NCBI RefSeq assembly: GCF_900215145.1
Contig: NZ_OBDO01000004.1
Coordinates: forward strand, 1 to 64,000
DNA: 64,000 nt
From: Geodermatophilus sabuli
Lineage (GTDB): Bacteria > Actinomycetota > Actinomycetes > Mycobacteriales > Geodermatophilaceae
Reading direction: 5' to 3'
Below are positions 49,399 through 58,149 of the stretch, one piece after another. Position 1 is the first letter of the stretch. The number at the start of each line of letters is the position of its first letter. Position numbers and translations under genes: made by a program. Under the pieces are notes generated by a model. The model ran no database searches, was not told where the DNA came from, and worked only from the letters and a program-made list of their open reading frames with translations.

Positions 49399-49431
49399 GA
49401 GTGCCGGATGGAGCCTGAGTGCCGGATGGAG
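49399..49431 (-). repeat. 18-bp-period direct repeat before paaC
   Basis: GAGTGCCGGATGGAG occurs at 49399-49413 and again at 49417-49431, with period 18. It lies directly upstream of the paaC ribosome binding site and beside the long hairpin in the paaB-paaC gap. Confidence 0.85.
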
Positions 49432-49435
49432 ATGG

Positions 49436-49481
49436 CCCCCTCCCAGGCCCACCCCGAGGTACGAGGGGGTGGGGGAGGGGG
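49436..49481 (-). promoter_or_regulatory. Long GC hairpin in the paaB-paaC gap
   Basis: A C-rich arm (49436-49455) faces a G-rich arm (49465-49481) across a 9-base loop, pairing through CCCACCCC/GGGGTGGG and CCCCCTCCC/GGGAGGGGG with a small bulge. No T-run follows in the leftward direction, so partial termination or RNA stabilisation that sets paaAB against paaCDE levels is possible. The G-run could also form a quadruplex. Confidence 0.55.
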
Positions 49482-49486
49482 TCCGC

Positions 49487-49858
49487 TCACATGTGGGGGA
49501 CGTCCTCGGGGATCTCGTAGAACGTCGGGTGCCGGTAGACCTTGTCGCCGCTCGGGGCGAACATCGGGTCCTTCTCGTCGGGGCTGGACGCGGTGATGTG
49601 GGCAGCCTTGACCACCCAGACGCTCACGCCCTCGTTGCGCCGGGTGTACAGGTCGCGCGCCGCGTGGACGGCCATCTCGTCGTCCGGGGCGTGCAGCGAG
49701 CCGACGTGCACGTGGTTGATGCCGCGCTTGCCGCGCACGAACACCTCGTACAGCGGCCAGTCCCGCCGGCTGGCGGCCGGCTTGGTCTCGACCGGCACCT
49801 CGGGGCCGGTGGGGACGGCGCCGTGGCCGCCCTCGCTGGTGACGTCGGTGCTGCTCAC
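49487..49858 (-). CDS. paaB: Phenylacetyl-CoA epoxidase subunit PaaB
   Basis: A 123-residue protein. After a variable Ser/Glu/Pro-rich start (about 30 residues), the PaaB domain reads [50 protein letters not shown] and ends [14 protein letters not shown]. It bridges PaaAC dimers. GTG 49858 overlaps the paaA stop. Confidence 0.93.
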   Translation of the reverse strand: MSSTDVTSEGGHGAVPTGPEVPVETKPAASRRDWPLYEVFVRGKRGINHVHVGSLHAPDDEMAVHAARDLYTRRNEGVSVWVVKAAHITASSPDEKDPMFAPSGDKVYRHPTFYEIPEDVPHM

Positions 49859-50862
49859 GCGGCGGACTCCGGGGCGAGCTCGGCGGTGGCTCGCCCGCCA
49901 CCGTGCTTCCGGGCGTACGCCGTGGCCGCCTCGATGACCCAGGCGTTGTCGTCGCGGGCGGCCCGGCGGCGGGCGATGCGCTCGTCGTTGGCCGGCCCCT
50001 GGCCGCTGATGACCCGCTTGAACTCCTCCCAGTCGATGGTGCCGAAGCGGTGGTGGCCGGTCTCCGGGTCCACCCGCAGCTCCGGGTCGGGCAGGGTCAC
50101 GCCGAGGAACTCCGCCTGCGGGACGCTCATGTCGACGTACCGCTGGCGCAGCTCGTCGTTGCTGTGCCGCTTGATGCCCCACGCCATCGACTGCGCGGAG
50201 TTGGGGCTGTCGTCGTCCGGCGGGCCGAACATCATCAGCGACGGCCACCACCACCGGTCGACGGCGTCCTGCACCATCGCCCGCTGCTCGGCGGTGCCGC
50301 GCATCATCGTCATCAGCAGCTCGTAGCCCTGCCGCTGGTGGAAGGACTCCTCCTTGCAGATGCGGATCATCGCCCGCGCGTAGGGGCCGTAGGAGGAGCG
50401 GCACAGCGGCACCTGGTTGCAGATCGCCGCGCCGTCGACCAGCCAGCCGATGACGCCGACGTCGGCGTAGGTGAGCGTCGGGTAGTTGAAGATCGAGCTG
50501 TACTTCTGCTTGCGCTCGATGAGCTTGTCGGTGAGGTCGGCCCGGTCGGCGCCGAGGGTCTCCGCGGCGGAGTACAGGTACATGCCGTGGCCGGCCTCGT
50601 CCTGCACCTTGGCCAGCAGGATCGCCTTGCGCCGCAGGCTCGGGGCGGCCAGCAGCCAGTCGCCCTCGGGCTGCATGCCGATGATCTCCGAGTGTGCGTG
50701 CTGCGCGATCTGCCGGATCAGCGTCTTGCGGTAGCCCTCCGGCATCCAGTCCCGCGGCTCGATCCGGTGCTCGGCGGCGATCGTGGCGTCGAAGTGCTCC
50801 TGCAGCGCGGCGGTGTCGACGGGGCTGTCGCCCCCGGGTCGTTCCAGGGTGGGCGCTGACAT
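49855..50862 (-). CDS. paaA: Phenylacetyl-CoA epoxidase catalytic subunit PaaA
   Basis: A 335-residue di-iron oxygenase. Iron ligands are in [18 protein letters not shown] (E-x2-H) and [16 protein letters not shown] (E-x2-H), with [12 protein letters not shown] and the family-typical [32 protein letters not shown]. It epoxidises the ring of phenylacetyl-CoA. ATG 50862 starts the leftward operon; a TetR operator (50894-50918) lies 32 bases upstream. Confidence 0.95.
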   Translation of the reverse strand: MSAPTLERPGGDSPVDTAALQEHFDATIAAEHRIEPRDWMPEGYRKTLIRQIAQHAHSEIIGMQPEGDWLLAAPSLRRKAILLAKVQDEAGHGMYLYSAAETLGADRADLTDKLIERKQKYSSIFNYPTLTYADVGVIGWLVDGAAICNQVPLCRSSYGPYARAMIRICKEESFHQRQGYELLMTMMRGTAEQRAMVQDAVDRWWWPSLMMFGPPDDDSPNSAQSMAWGIKRHSNDELRQRYVDMSVPQAEFLGVTLPDPELRVDPETGHHRFGTIDWEEFKRVISGQGPANDERIARRRAARDDNAWVIEAATAYARKHGGGRATAELAPESAA

Positions 50863-50893
50863 CTCGTTCCCTCGTTCGCGACGGCGGGAGGTC

Positions 50894-50918
50894 ATTAACT
50901 GACCGCTTGGTCGGTAAT
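50894..50918. promoter_or_regulatory. PaaR-type TetR operator 1 (paaA side)
   Basis: An imperfect palindrome with half-sites ACTGACC and GGTCGGTA around GCTT, flanked by ATTA and AT. It matches the second site at 51004 in 20 of 25 positions. It sits 32-56 bases upstream of paaA, where a bound repressor would block transcription. Confidence 0.8.
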
Positions 50919-51003
50919 CAGTGTGCACGACGGGCGTGGCCCGCACAAGCCTCGTCGACCGGCGCCCCGGAGGGGGCTTGACAGTGGACCGCGGGGGGAG
51001 TTC

Positions 51004-51028
51004 ATTACCTGACCATCTGGTCGGTATT
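51004..51028. promoter_or_regulatory. PaaR-type TetR operator 2 (paaK side)
   Basis: Half-sites CCTGACC and GGTCGGTA around ATCT, in the same layout as the site at 50894 and 110 bases from it. It lies 64-88 bases upstream of paaK. Together the two sites let one repressor control both divergent operons. Confidence 0.8.
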
Positions 51029-51091
51029 CGAGTGGGGCGCGCGCTCACCGACCGTCCCGGCGACGAGGCTGCGACCAGGGAGGCACCGGCC

Positions 51092-52432
51092 ATGACGGCT
51101 GCGACCAGCGAGACCGCGAGGCGCCTGGGGGCGGTCCCCGACCCGGCCGTCCTCGACCCGGCGGAGCGCATGTCCGTCGACGAGCTGCGGGCCCTGCAGC
51201 TCGAGCGTCTCCGGTGGAGCCTGCGGCACGCCTACGAGAACGTGCCCCACTACCGGCGGGCCTTCGACGCCGCCGGCGTGCACCCCGAGGACTGCACGGA
51301 GCTCGCCGACCTGGCGCGGTTCCCCACCACCAGCAAGGCCGACCTGCGCGACAACTACCCCTTCGGGATGTTCGCCGTCCCCCAGGAGCAGGTGCGCCGC
51401 GTGCACGCCTCCTCCGGCACCACCGGCCGGCCCACCGTCGTCGGCTACACCGAGAAGGACATCGACACCTGGGCCACCGCCATGGCCCGTTCCATCCGCG
51501 CCGCCGGCGCGCGCGCCGGCGACAAGCTGCACAACGCGTACGGCTACGGCCTGTTCACCGGCGGGCTGGGTGCCCACTACGGCGCCGAGAAGCTGGGCTG
51601 CACCGTCATCCCGGTCTCCGGCGGGATGACCCCGCGCCAGGTGCAGCTGATCACCGACTTCCGGCCCCGGGTCATCATGGTGACGCCGTCGTACATGCTC
51701 ACCGTGATCGACGAGTTCGAGAAGCAGGGCCTGGACCCGCGGGCGAGCTCTCTGGAGATCGGCATCTTCGGGGCCGAGCCGTGGACCGAGCAGATGCGCC
51801 AGGAGATGGAGGAGCGCCTCGACATCCACGCCGTCGACATCTACGGGCTGTCCGAGGTGATCGGCCCGGGCGTCGCCCAGGAGTGCGTGGAGACCAAGGA
51901 CGGCCTGCACATCTGGGAGGACTTCTTCTACCCGGAGGTCATCGACCCGCTCACCGGCGAGGTGCTGCCCGAGGGCGAGGTCGGCGAGCTGGTGTTCACC
52001 TCGTTGACCAAGGAGGCCATGCCGATCATCCGGTACCGCACCCGCGACCTCACCCGCCTGCTGCCCGGTACCGCGCGCCCGGCCATGCGCCGCATGGAGA
52101 AGGTCACCGGCCGCACGGACGACATGATCATCCTGCGCGGGGTGAACCTCTTCCCGACCCAGATCGAGGAGATCGTGCTGCGCACGCCGGGGCTCTCGCC
52201 GCACTTCGCCCTGGAGCTGACCACGCGCGGCCGGATGGACCACCTGATCTGCCGGATCGAGGCGCGCCCGGACTGCCCGCCGGAGCGCCGGAGCGCCGCC
52301 GCCGCCGAGGTGGCCGAGGGCGTGAAGGACACGGTCGGCACGAGCATCGAGGTCGTGGTCGTCGACCCCGAGACCCTCGCCCGGTCGGTGGGCAAGCTCA
52401 AGCGCCTCTACGACCTGCGTGAACGCGCATGA
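51092..52432 (+). CDS. paaK: Phenylacetate-CoA ligase
   Basis: A 446-residue adenylate-forming ligase that activates phenylacetate to its CoA ester with ATP. The ATP loop is [16 protein letters not shown], followed by [22 protein letters not shown], the A5-type [18 protein letters not shown] and [12 protein letters not shown], with [12 protein letters not shown] in the C-terminal lid. GGGAGG precedes ATG 51092. It is first in the rightward paaK-paaR-paaZ unit. Confidence 0.94.
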   Translation: MTAATSETARRLGAVPDPAVLDPAERMSVDELRALQLERLRWSLRHAYENVPHYRRAFDAAGVHPEDCTELADLARFPTTSKADLRDNYPFGMFAVPQEQVRRVHASSGTTGRPTVVGYTEKDIDTWATAMARSIRAAGARAGDKLHNAYGYGLFTGGLGAHYGAEKLGCTVIPVSGGMTPRQVQLITDFRPRVIMVTPSYMLTVIDEFEKQGLDPRASSLEIGIFGAEPWTEQMRQEMEERLDIHAVDIYGLSEVIGPGVAQECVETKDGLHIWEDFFYPEVIDPLTGEVLPEGEVGELVFTSLTKEAMPIIRYRTRDLTRLLPGTARPAMRRMEKVTGRTDDMIILRGVNLFPTQIEEIVLRTPGLSPHFALELTTRGRMDHLICRIEARPDCPPERRSAAAAEVAEGVKDTVGTSIEVVVVDPETLARSVGKLKRLYDLRERA

Positions 52433-53037
52433 CGGCCGCCGGGACGACCACCGGGCGGCGGGGGAGACCGGGTCACTCGCTGGACTCGCTGCTGGACGTC
52501 GCGGTCGCGGTGTTCAACGAGCGCGGCTACGACGCCACGAGCATGGACGAGCTCGCCAGCCGGCTCGGCGTCACCAAGTCGGCGATCTACCACCACGTGT
52601 CGAGCAAGGTCGAGCTGCTGCGGCTCGCGCTCGACCGGGCCCTGGATGCGCTGTTCGCCGTCACGCAGGAGCCCGGGGCGACGACCGGTCCGGCCATCGA
52701 CCGGCTGGAGCACGTCGTCCGCGGCTCGGTCCGGGTGCTCACCGCGGAGCTGCCGTTCGTCACCCTCCTGCTGCGCGTGCGGGGCAACTCCCCGGTGGAG
52801 GAGGCGGCGCTGCAGCGGCGCCGGGAGTTCGACCAGATCGTCACCGACCTGGTGCGCGCGGCCGAGGACGAGGGCGACGTCCGCCCCGACGTCGACCCGG
52901 CCGTGGCCGGCCGGCTGCTGTTCGGCTCCGTCAACTCGCTGACCGAGTGGTACCGCCCGGACGGTGGTCTCTCCGCCGACGACCTCGCCGACGCGCTGGT
53001 CGCCACGACCTTCCAGGGCCTGCGCGCCCGGTCCTGA
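52429..53037 (+). CDS. paaR: TetR-family repressor of the paa genes
   Basis: A 202-residue TetR regulator. The helix-turn-helix is at about residues 20-66 (LLDVAVAVFNERGYDATSMDELASRLGVTKSAIYHHVSSKVELL), followed by a helical ligand domain. It overlaps the paaK stop (ATGA). Paa regulators of this family respond to phenylacetyl-CoA; the two palindromes between paaA and paaK are its likely targets. Because it lies inside the operon it controls, it would be autoregulated. Confidence 0.88.
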   Translation: MTAAGTTTGRRGRPGHSLDSLLDVAVAVFNERGYDATSMDELASRLGVTKSAIYHHVSSKVELLRLALDRALDALFAVTQEPGATTGPAIDRLEHVVRGSVRVLTAELPFVTLLLRVRGNSPVEEAALQRRREFDQIVTDLVRAAEDEGDVRPDVDPAVAGRLLFGSVNSLTEWYRPDGGLSADDLADALVATTFQGLRARS

Positions 53038-53084
53038 CCCCCGCCCCTGTCGGACCCGTGTCCCGGGCCCCGAAGGAGAACGAC

Positions 53085-55139
53085 ATGACCCCGTCCGCAC
53101 CCCTCCTCGAGAGCTACGTCGCCGGCCGGTGGTACGCCGCACCCGACGACGGGACGCCCATCGCCGACGCCGTCACCGGCGAGACGGTCGCCCGGGTCAG
53201 CAGCACCGGCCTGGACGTGGCCGCCATGCTCGACCACGCCCGCACCGTCGGCGGCCCCGCGCTGCGCGAGCTGACCTTCCACCAGCGGGCCGGCCTGCTC
53301 AAGCAGCTGGCCCTGCGGCTGATGGCCGACAAGGACGCGTTCTACGCGCTCTCCCGCCGCACCGGCGCCACCGACCGCGACAGCGCGGTGGACGTCGACG
53401 GCGGCTTCGGGACCGTCCTGTCCTACGCGTCCAAGGCGCGCCGCGAGCTGCCCGACGACACCGTCGTCCTCGACGGCGCGGTCGAGCCGCTGGGCAAGGG
53501 CGGCACCTTCGCCGGCCAGCACCTCTACACGCCGCTGCGCGGGGTGGCCGTGCAGGTCAACGCCTTCAACTTCCCCGTGTGGGGGTTCCTGGAGAAGCTC
53601 GCCCCGGCCTTCCTCGCCGGTGTGCCGACCGTCGTCAAGCCGGCCAGCCAGACCGCCTACCTCACCGCGGCGGTCGTCCGGACGGTCATCGACAGCGGCC
53701 TGCTGCCGGAGGGGTCGGTCCAGCTGCTCGCCGGCAGCGCGACCGGCCTCCTCGACGGGCTGGCCGGTCAGGACCTGGTGTCCTTCACCGGTTCGGCCGC
53801 CACCGCCCGCAAGCTGCGCAGTTCCCCCGCGGTGGTGGCCAACTCGGTGCGGTTCAACGCCGAGGCCGACTCGCTCAACTGCTCCGTGCTCGGACCCGAC
53901 GCCGGCCCGGACACCCCCGAGTTCGAGCTGTTCGTCGAGCAGTTGGTCACCGAGATGACGGTCAAGGCCGGCCAGAAGTGCACCGCGATCCGCCGGGCCC
54001 TCGTGCCGCGCGAGCTCGTGGACGACGTCGTCGAGGCGACCCGGGAACGGCTGGCGGCGGTCGTCGTCGGTGCACCCGGCGCCGAGGGGGTCCGGATGGG
54101 CCCGTTGGCCAGCCGCGGCCAGCGCGAGGAGGTGCTCCGGTCGCTGAAGGCGCTGCGCGGCGTCGCCGAGCTGGTCGCGGGCGACCCGGAGCACTTCGAG
54201 GTCGTCGGCGCCGACCGCGACCGCGGCGCGTTCCTGCCCCCGATGCTGCTGCGCTGCGACGACCTGGCCGCCGCCGAGCCGCACGACGTCGAGGCCTTCG
54301 GGCCGGTCAGCACCGTCCTGCCCTACGACGGCGTGGCGCAGGCCGTGGAGCTGGCCGCGCGCGGCCAGGGCAGCCTGGTCGGCTCGGTCGTGACCCACGA
54401 CGAGCAGTTCGCGCGGGAGTTCGTGCTGGGCGCCGCGCACGCCCACGGCCGCATCCTGGTCCTCGACCGGGACGACGCGCGGGAGAACACCGGTCACGGC
54501 TCCCCGCTGCCGGTGCTCGTCCACGGCGGCCCCGGCCGCGCCGGCGGTGGCGAGGAGCTCGGCGGGATCCGCGGCGTGCTGCACCACATGCAGCGCACCG
54601 CCGTCCAGGCCTCGCCGGACATGCTGACCGCGGTCGGCAACCGCTGGGTGACCGGCGCGCGGCGGAACGACGACGGCGTGCACCCGTTCCGCAAGTCGCT
54701 GGCCGAGCTGCGCATCGGCGACTCGATCACGGCCGGCCCGCGCCCGGTCACGCTCGAGGACATCGAGCACTTCGCCGAGTTCACCGGCGACACCTTCTAC
54801 GCCCACACGGACGAGGCGGCCGCGGCGGCCAACCCGCTGTTCGGCGGCCGGGTGGCGCACGGCTACCTGATCGTCTCCTGGGCGGCGGGGTTGTTCGTCG
54901 ACCCGGCCCCGGGCCCGGTGCTGGCCAACTACGGGGTGGACGACCTGCGGTTCCTCACGCCGGTCAAGCCGGGGGAGGAGCTGACGGTGACGCTCACCGC
55001 CAAGCAGATCACCCCGCGCGGCGGCGCCGACCACGGCGAGGTCCGCTGGGACGCCGTCGTCGTCAACACCGCGGGCAGGCCGGTGGCGACCTACGACGTC
55101 CTCACCATGGTCGCCAAGACCTGGCCCCCGAAGGCCTGA
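53085..55139 (+). CDS. paaZ: Bifunctional oxepin-CoA hydrolase/aldehyde dehydrogenase PaaZ
   Basis: A 684-residue fusion. Residues about 1-520 are an aldehyde dehydrogenase with FNAEADSLN (general base Glu) and KAGQKCTAIRR containing catalytic Cys299. Residues about 545-680 are a MaoC-type hydratase domain with FTGDTFYAHTDEAAAAANPLFGGRVAHGYL. Together they open the oxepin-CoA ring and oxidise the resulting semialdehyde, avoiding a toxic intermediate. GAAGGAGA precedes ATG 53085. It is the last gene before a two-way terminator. Confidence 0.94.
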   Translation: MTPSAPLLESYVAGRWYAAPDDGTPIADAVTGETVARVSSTGLDVAAMLDHARTVGGPALRELTFHQRAGLLKQLALRLMADKDAFYALSRRTGATDRDSAVDVDGGFGTVLSYASKARRELPDDTVVLDGAVEPLGKGGTFAGQHLYTPLRGVAVQVNAFNFPVWGFLEKLAPAFLAGVPTVVKPASQTAYLTAAVVRTVIDSGLLPEGSVQLLAGSATGLLDGLAGQDLVSFTGSAATARKLRSSPAVVANSVRFNAEADSLNCSVLGPDAGPDTPEFELFVEQLVTEMTVKAGQKCTAIRRALVPRELVDDVVEATRERLAAVVVGAPGAEGVRMGPLASRGQREEVLRSLKALRGVAELVAGDPEHFEVVGADRDRGAFLPPMLLRCDDLAAAEPHDVEAFGPVSTVLPYDGVAQAVELAARGQGSLVGSVVTHDEQFAREFVLGAAHAHGRILVLDRDDARENTGHGSPLPVLVHGGPGRAGGGEELGGIRGVLHHMQRTAVQASPDMLTAVGNRWVTGARRNDDGVHPFRKSLAELRIGDSITAGPRPVTLEDIEHFAEFTGDTFYAHTDEAAAAANPLFGGRVAHGYLIVSWAAGLFVDPAPGPVLANYGVDDLRFLTPVKPGEELTVTLTAKQITPRGGADHGEVRWDAVVVNTAGRPVATYDVLTMVAKTWPPKA

Positions 55140-55144
55140 ACCGC

Positions 55145-55189
55145 AGCGGAGCGTGGGCGGTGAGGACTCCTCGCCTCCCACACTCCGCT
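55145..55189. terminator. Bidirectional terminator-like structure, paaZ/P450
   Basis: Outer arms AGCGGAG-x-GTGGG (55145-55157) and CCCAC-x-CTCCGCT (55177-55189) pair with one mismatch, enclosing a second small hairpin GAGG-ACT-CCTC (55162-55172). It fills the gap between convergent genes and overlaps the P450 stop codon. A long T-tract is absent, as usual in high-GC actinobacteria. Confidence 0.65.
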
Positions 55190-56513
55190 ACGCGGCGGTC
55201 CAGCGGATCGGCAGGCGCTTGACCCCACGCTGGAAGTTCGACCGCAGCAGCGCCGGCGGCCCGTCGAGCTCGAGCGTGCGCGTGCGGCGCAGCAGCTCGC
55301 CGAACAGGGCCCGCATCTGCACGCGGGCCAGCTGGCCGCCGAGGCAGAAGTGCGGCCCGTGCCCGAAGGACAGGTGCGGGTTGGGGGAGCGGCGGACGTC
55401 GAAGGCGTCGGGATCGGCGAAGACGGTCTCGTCCCGGTTGGCGGACGTGAAGGAGACGACCACCTTGTCCCCGGCCCGGATGCGTACGCCGGCGAGGTCG
55501 ACGTCGGTGGTCGCGGTCCGGCGGAACACCATCACCGGCGTCCACCAGCGCAGCATCTCGTCGACCGCGCTCGGCAGCAGGGACGGGTCGGCGCGCAGCG
55601 CGGCGAGCGCCTCGGGGTGCTGCAGCAACGCGATGAGGCCACCCGGCAGCCCGTTGCGCAGGGTCTCGTTACCGGCGACGGCGAACAGCCAGAACATGTT
55701 CTCGAACTCGGCGTCGGTGACCGAGCCATCGGCCTCGTCGACCTGGGCCAGCAGGATCGACATGACGTCGGTGCCGGGGGAGCGGCGTTTCTCCTCGGCC
55801 AGCAGCCGGGCGTACCCGTAGAGGTCGGGCATGCCGGCGCGGGTCCGCGGGTCGGGCATCCGCCCGTCCGGGCCGGGCGCCGGGCGCAGCGCGACGGCCT
55901 CGCGGGCCATCCGCGTCGCGCCGCTGCCGTCGAAGGCCGCCGACGTGGCGTAGTCGGGGTCCTGCCAGCCGATGACGCGGTTCGACCAGTCGAACATCAG
56001 CCAGCGGTCCTCGGCCGGCACCCCGAGGACGTCGGCGAGCGTGAGCAGCGGGAGGTCCGCGGCGACGTCCTTGGCGACGTCGCACCGGCCCTCGGCCGCG
56101 CCGTCCACCATCCGGTCGACCAGCCGCGCCGCCGTCGCCTCGATCGAGGCGGTCAGCGCGGCGACGGCCCGCGGGGTGAACGACCGGGTGAGCAGCCGCC
56201 GGAGCCGGGAGTGGTCCGGCGGGTCCATGTTGAGCATCATCCGGCGCACCCAGGGGAGGTCCGCGGCGTCGCGGACCTGGGTGGCGCCCAGCCAGGAGGA
56301 GAAGGTCGCCGGGTCGCGGAGCACCCGCTCGACGTCGGCGTGCCGCAGCACCAGCCAGAACCCCGGGCCGGCCGGCTGGCCGTGCAGGGCGGGCTCGTCG
56401 ACCCAGGTCACCGGGGCCTCGGCCCGCAGCCGGCGCAGCAGCTCGAACGGCGGCCCGTTCTCGTAGGTCGCCGGGTCGACGAGGACGGCGGTGTCCAGCG
56501 CCGTTGAGGCCAT
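55188..56513 (-). CDS. Cytochrome P450 (steroid/lipid hydroxylase-like)
   Basis: A 441-residue P450. The I-helix is ENMFWLFAVAGNETLRNGLPGG, in which the usual AGxxTT reads AGNETLR, a form seen in CYP125/CYP142-like steroid and fatty-acid enzymes. The K-helix is DEMLRWWTPVMVFRRTAT and the heme loop FGHGPHFCLGGQLARVQMR with Cys390. DPPDHSRLRRLLTRSFTPRAV is the C-helix region. AGGAG precedes ATG 56513. It lies 37 bases after the PaaH-like gene on the same strand, so the two may share a transcript controlled by the palindrome at 57594. Confidence 0.92.
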   Translation of the reverse strand: MASTALDTAVLVDPATYENGPPFELLRRLRAEAPVTWVDEPALHGQPAGPGFWLVLRHADVERVLRDPATFSSWLGATQVRDAADLPWVRRMMLNMDPPDHSRLRRLLTRSFTPRAVAALTASIEATAARLVDRMVDGAAEGRCDVAKDVAADLPLLTLADVLGVPAEDRWLMFDWSNRVIGWQDPDYATSAAFDGSGATRMAREAVALRPAPGPDGRMPDPRTRAGMPDLYGYARLLAEEKRRSPGTDVMSILLAQVDEADGSVTDAEFENMFWLFAVAGNETLRNGLPGGLIALLQHPEALAALRADPSLLPSAVDEMLRWWTPVMVFRRTATTDVDLAGVRIRAGDKVVVSFTSANRDETVFADPDAFDVRRSPNPHLSFGHGPHFCLGGQLARVQMRALFGELLRRTRTLELDGPPALLRSNFQRGVKRLPIRWTAA

Positions 56514-56523
56514 GTCGGCTCCT

Positions 56524-56554
56524 GGGGTCAGGGGGTCAGGAGATCAGGGGTCAG
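56524..56554. repeat. Degenerate 8-bp tandem repeat at a stop codon
   Basis: About four units of GGGGTCAG (two exact, one changed to GAGATCAG, one shortened) run from the P450 ribosome binding site region into the stop codon of the upstream dehydrogenase gene. On the coding strand this repeats TGACCCC. It is the second array in the window that begins at a stop codon. Confidence 0.8.
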
Positions 56555-57405
56555 GGGTAGGTGTGGAAGCCCTTGCCGGTCTTGCGACCGAGTTCGCCGG
56601 CCGCGACCTTGTCGCGCAGCAGCTGGGGCGGGGCGAACCGCTCGCCGAGGGTGCGGTGCAGGTACTCGGCGATGGCCAGCCGGACGTCGAGGCCGACCAG
56701 GTCGGTCGAGCGCAGCGGACCCATCGGGTGGCGGTAACCCAGCTCCATCGCGGTGTCGATGGCCTCGGCGTCGGCCACCCCCTCCTCGAGCATCCGGATG
56801 GCCTCCAGGCCCAGCAGCACGCCCAGCCGAGAGGAGGCGAAGCCGGGGGAGTCCTTCACCACGACGTCGGTCTTGCCCAGCGCCCGCACCCAGCCGCTCG
56901 CCGTCCCGACGAGGGCCGGGTCGGTCTCGGCGGCGACGACCACCTCCACCAGCTTCGACGCCGGCACCGGGTTGAAGAAGTGCAGGCCCAGGAAGCGCGT
57001 CGGGCGCTCCAGTGCCGCGGCGAGCTCGGTCACCGACAGGGAGCTGGTGTTGGTGGCCAGGACGGCGCCTGGTCCGACGGCGGACTCGGCGGCGCGCAGG
57101 ACGTCGGCCTTGAGGTCGGCCCGCTCGGGGACCGCCTCCACCACCAGCTCGGTGGCGGCGTCGAGCTCGGCGGCGGAGTCGAGCAGGGTCAGCCGGGCGA
57201 GGACGCCGGCGACGTCGCCGGCGAGCTTGCCCCGGCGGGCGGTCTCCTCCAGCCCGTCGGACAGGCGCCCCCGGGCCGCCTCCGCGGCCTCCCCGCCGGC
57301 CTCCACGACGGCGACGTGCGCACCGGCGGCGAGGAACACCTGGGCGATGCCGGCGCCCATCCGCCCACCACCGATGACGCCCACCCAGGCGGGGACGGCG
57401 GTCAC
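56551..57405 (-). CDS. 3-hydroxyacyl-CoA dehydrogenase, PaaH-like
   Basis: A 284-residue NAD-dependent dehydrogenase: GVIGGGRMGAGIAQVFLAAG as cofactor loop, ATNTSSLSVTELA, catalytic His in FLGLHFFNPVPASKLVEVV, and the ending GRKTGKGFHTYP. It would oxidise 3-hydroxyadipyl-CoA in phenylacetate breakdown (PaaH), judged by its place beside paaZ; 3-hydroxybutyryl-CoA dehydrogenase is the alternative. GTG 57405 overlaps the stop of a 42-codon frame that may be a thiolase scar. Confidence 0.85.
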   Translation of the reverse strand: MTAVPAWVGVIGGGRMGAGIAQVFLAAGAHVAVVEAGGEAAEAARGRLSDGLEETARRGKLAGDVAGVLARLTLLDSAAELDAATELVVEAVPERADLKADVLRAAESAVGPGAVLATNTSSLSVTELAAALERPTRFLGLHFFNPVPASKLVEVVVAAETDPALVGTASGWVRALGKTDVVVKDSPGFASSRLGVLLGLEAIRMLEEGVADAEAIDTAMELGYRHPMGPLRSTDLVGLDVRLAIAEYLHRTLGERFAPPQLLRDKVAAGELGRKTGKGFHTYP

Positions 57406-57530
57406 ACCGACTCCACGAGCACCGCGACGCCGTGACCACCGGGGCGGCCGGCGGCCGGGAGGCGTCCGTGGCGACCCCGCGGCGTGAGGGAACCGGTGAC
57501 CGGGAGGACCTCGGTGGACCCGTGGGACAT
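57402..57530 (-). pseudogene. 42-codon frame, possible thiolase deletion scar
   Basis: ATG 57530 has AGGAG five bases upstream and opens a 42-codon frame overlapping the dehydrogenase start (GTGA). The final dozen residues, GGHGVAVLVESV, look like the glycine-rich C-terminus of a thiolase; the N-terminal part is Arg/Gly/Pro-rich and unrecognised. The ribosome binding site, operator upstream and coupled downstream gene suggest a once larger first gene whose interior was lost. It could also be a genuine short leader. Confidence 0.4.
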
Positions 57531-57593
57531 CGTCGCTCCTCGGACGTGGTGCGGGACGGCGCCGGAGTGGCGTGGACGGGCGTCGATTTCCCG

Positions 57594-57607
57594 ACCGAAC
57601 GTTCAGT
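57594..57607. promoter_or_regulatory. Palindromic operator ACCGAACGTTCAGT
   Basis: A 14-base palindrome with one mismatch (ACtGAACGTTCgGT on the other strand), 64 bases upstream of the short frame that leads into the PaaH-like gene and P450. The GAACGTTC core resembles TetR-family operators of acyl-CoA metabolism and differs from the two PaaR-type sites, so a different repressor is expected. Confidence 0.6.
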
Positions 57608-57780
57608 AAATGGCGTCGGCAGTCTCGCGCACCGCCGACGCCCGGTGCAAGCCCCTGGTCGGCTCGGGCCGGGTGGAACGGGCCCGTGACGCGGCGGCCC
57701 GGGGCCCACCGCCGAGCGGGTCGCCGCTCGGGGGAGTACCGCGCGAGGAAGGGGTTCTGCTCCTCGGCCGAGGCCCCGGG

Positions 57781-58149
57781 TCAGGTCGGGTGGTCCCCGG
57801 GGTCGGGGCCCGGTGGCGTCTGCTCCGTCCCGGCCTCGCCCTCGCCGTCGGGCTGCGGTCGAGAGCCGCGCTGGTCCGTGCGCTCCAGGCGCTGTCGGAT
57901 CGCCGCGACGTTGAGCGCCAGGTCCTCCAGCGCCTCGACGGCGCGGGTGGCGAGCGCGAACGTGAGGTTCTCCCGCTGACGTTCGGCGCTGAGCTCGCGG
58001 CCGCCCCCCGGGGTCGTGGAGCGCTCGGACGGACGGCGGGTCGCCTCCGCCCACGGCTCGTCGTCGCCCTGCGGGTCGCCGAACAGCTGGCGCAGCATCC
58101 GCTGCGCGATCTCGAGGAACTCGCCCGGGTCGGGCTGGTTGTTCGCCAT
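57781..58149 (-). CDS. Hypothetical protein
   Basis: A 122-residue acidic protein with a central helical stretch (ERQRENLTFALATRAVEALEDLALNVAAIRQRLERT, about residues 57-92) likely to form a coiled coil, and a disordered Pro/Gly/Asp-rich C-terminus. I recognise no family. ATG 58149 begins at FLEIAQRMLRQLFG-type helix. It is isolated, convergent on one side with the paa dehydrogenase region. Confidence 0.65.
   Translation of the reverse strand: MANNQPDPGEFLEIAQRMLRQLFGDPQGDDEPWAEATRRPSERSTTPGGGRELSAERQRENLTFALATRAVEALEDLALNVAAIRQRLERTDQRGSRPQPDGEGEAGTEQTPPGPDPGDHPT

Noticed and set aside
49436..49481. Intrinsic terminator between paaB and paaC
   Set aside because: There is a strong hairpin but no T-tract, and downstream genes of the same operon follow; listed as a regulatory hairpin instead.
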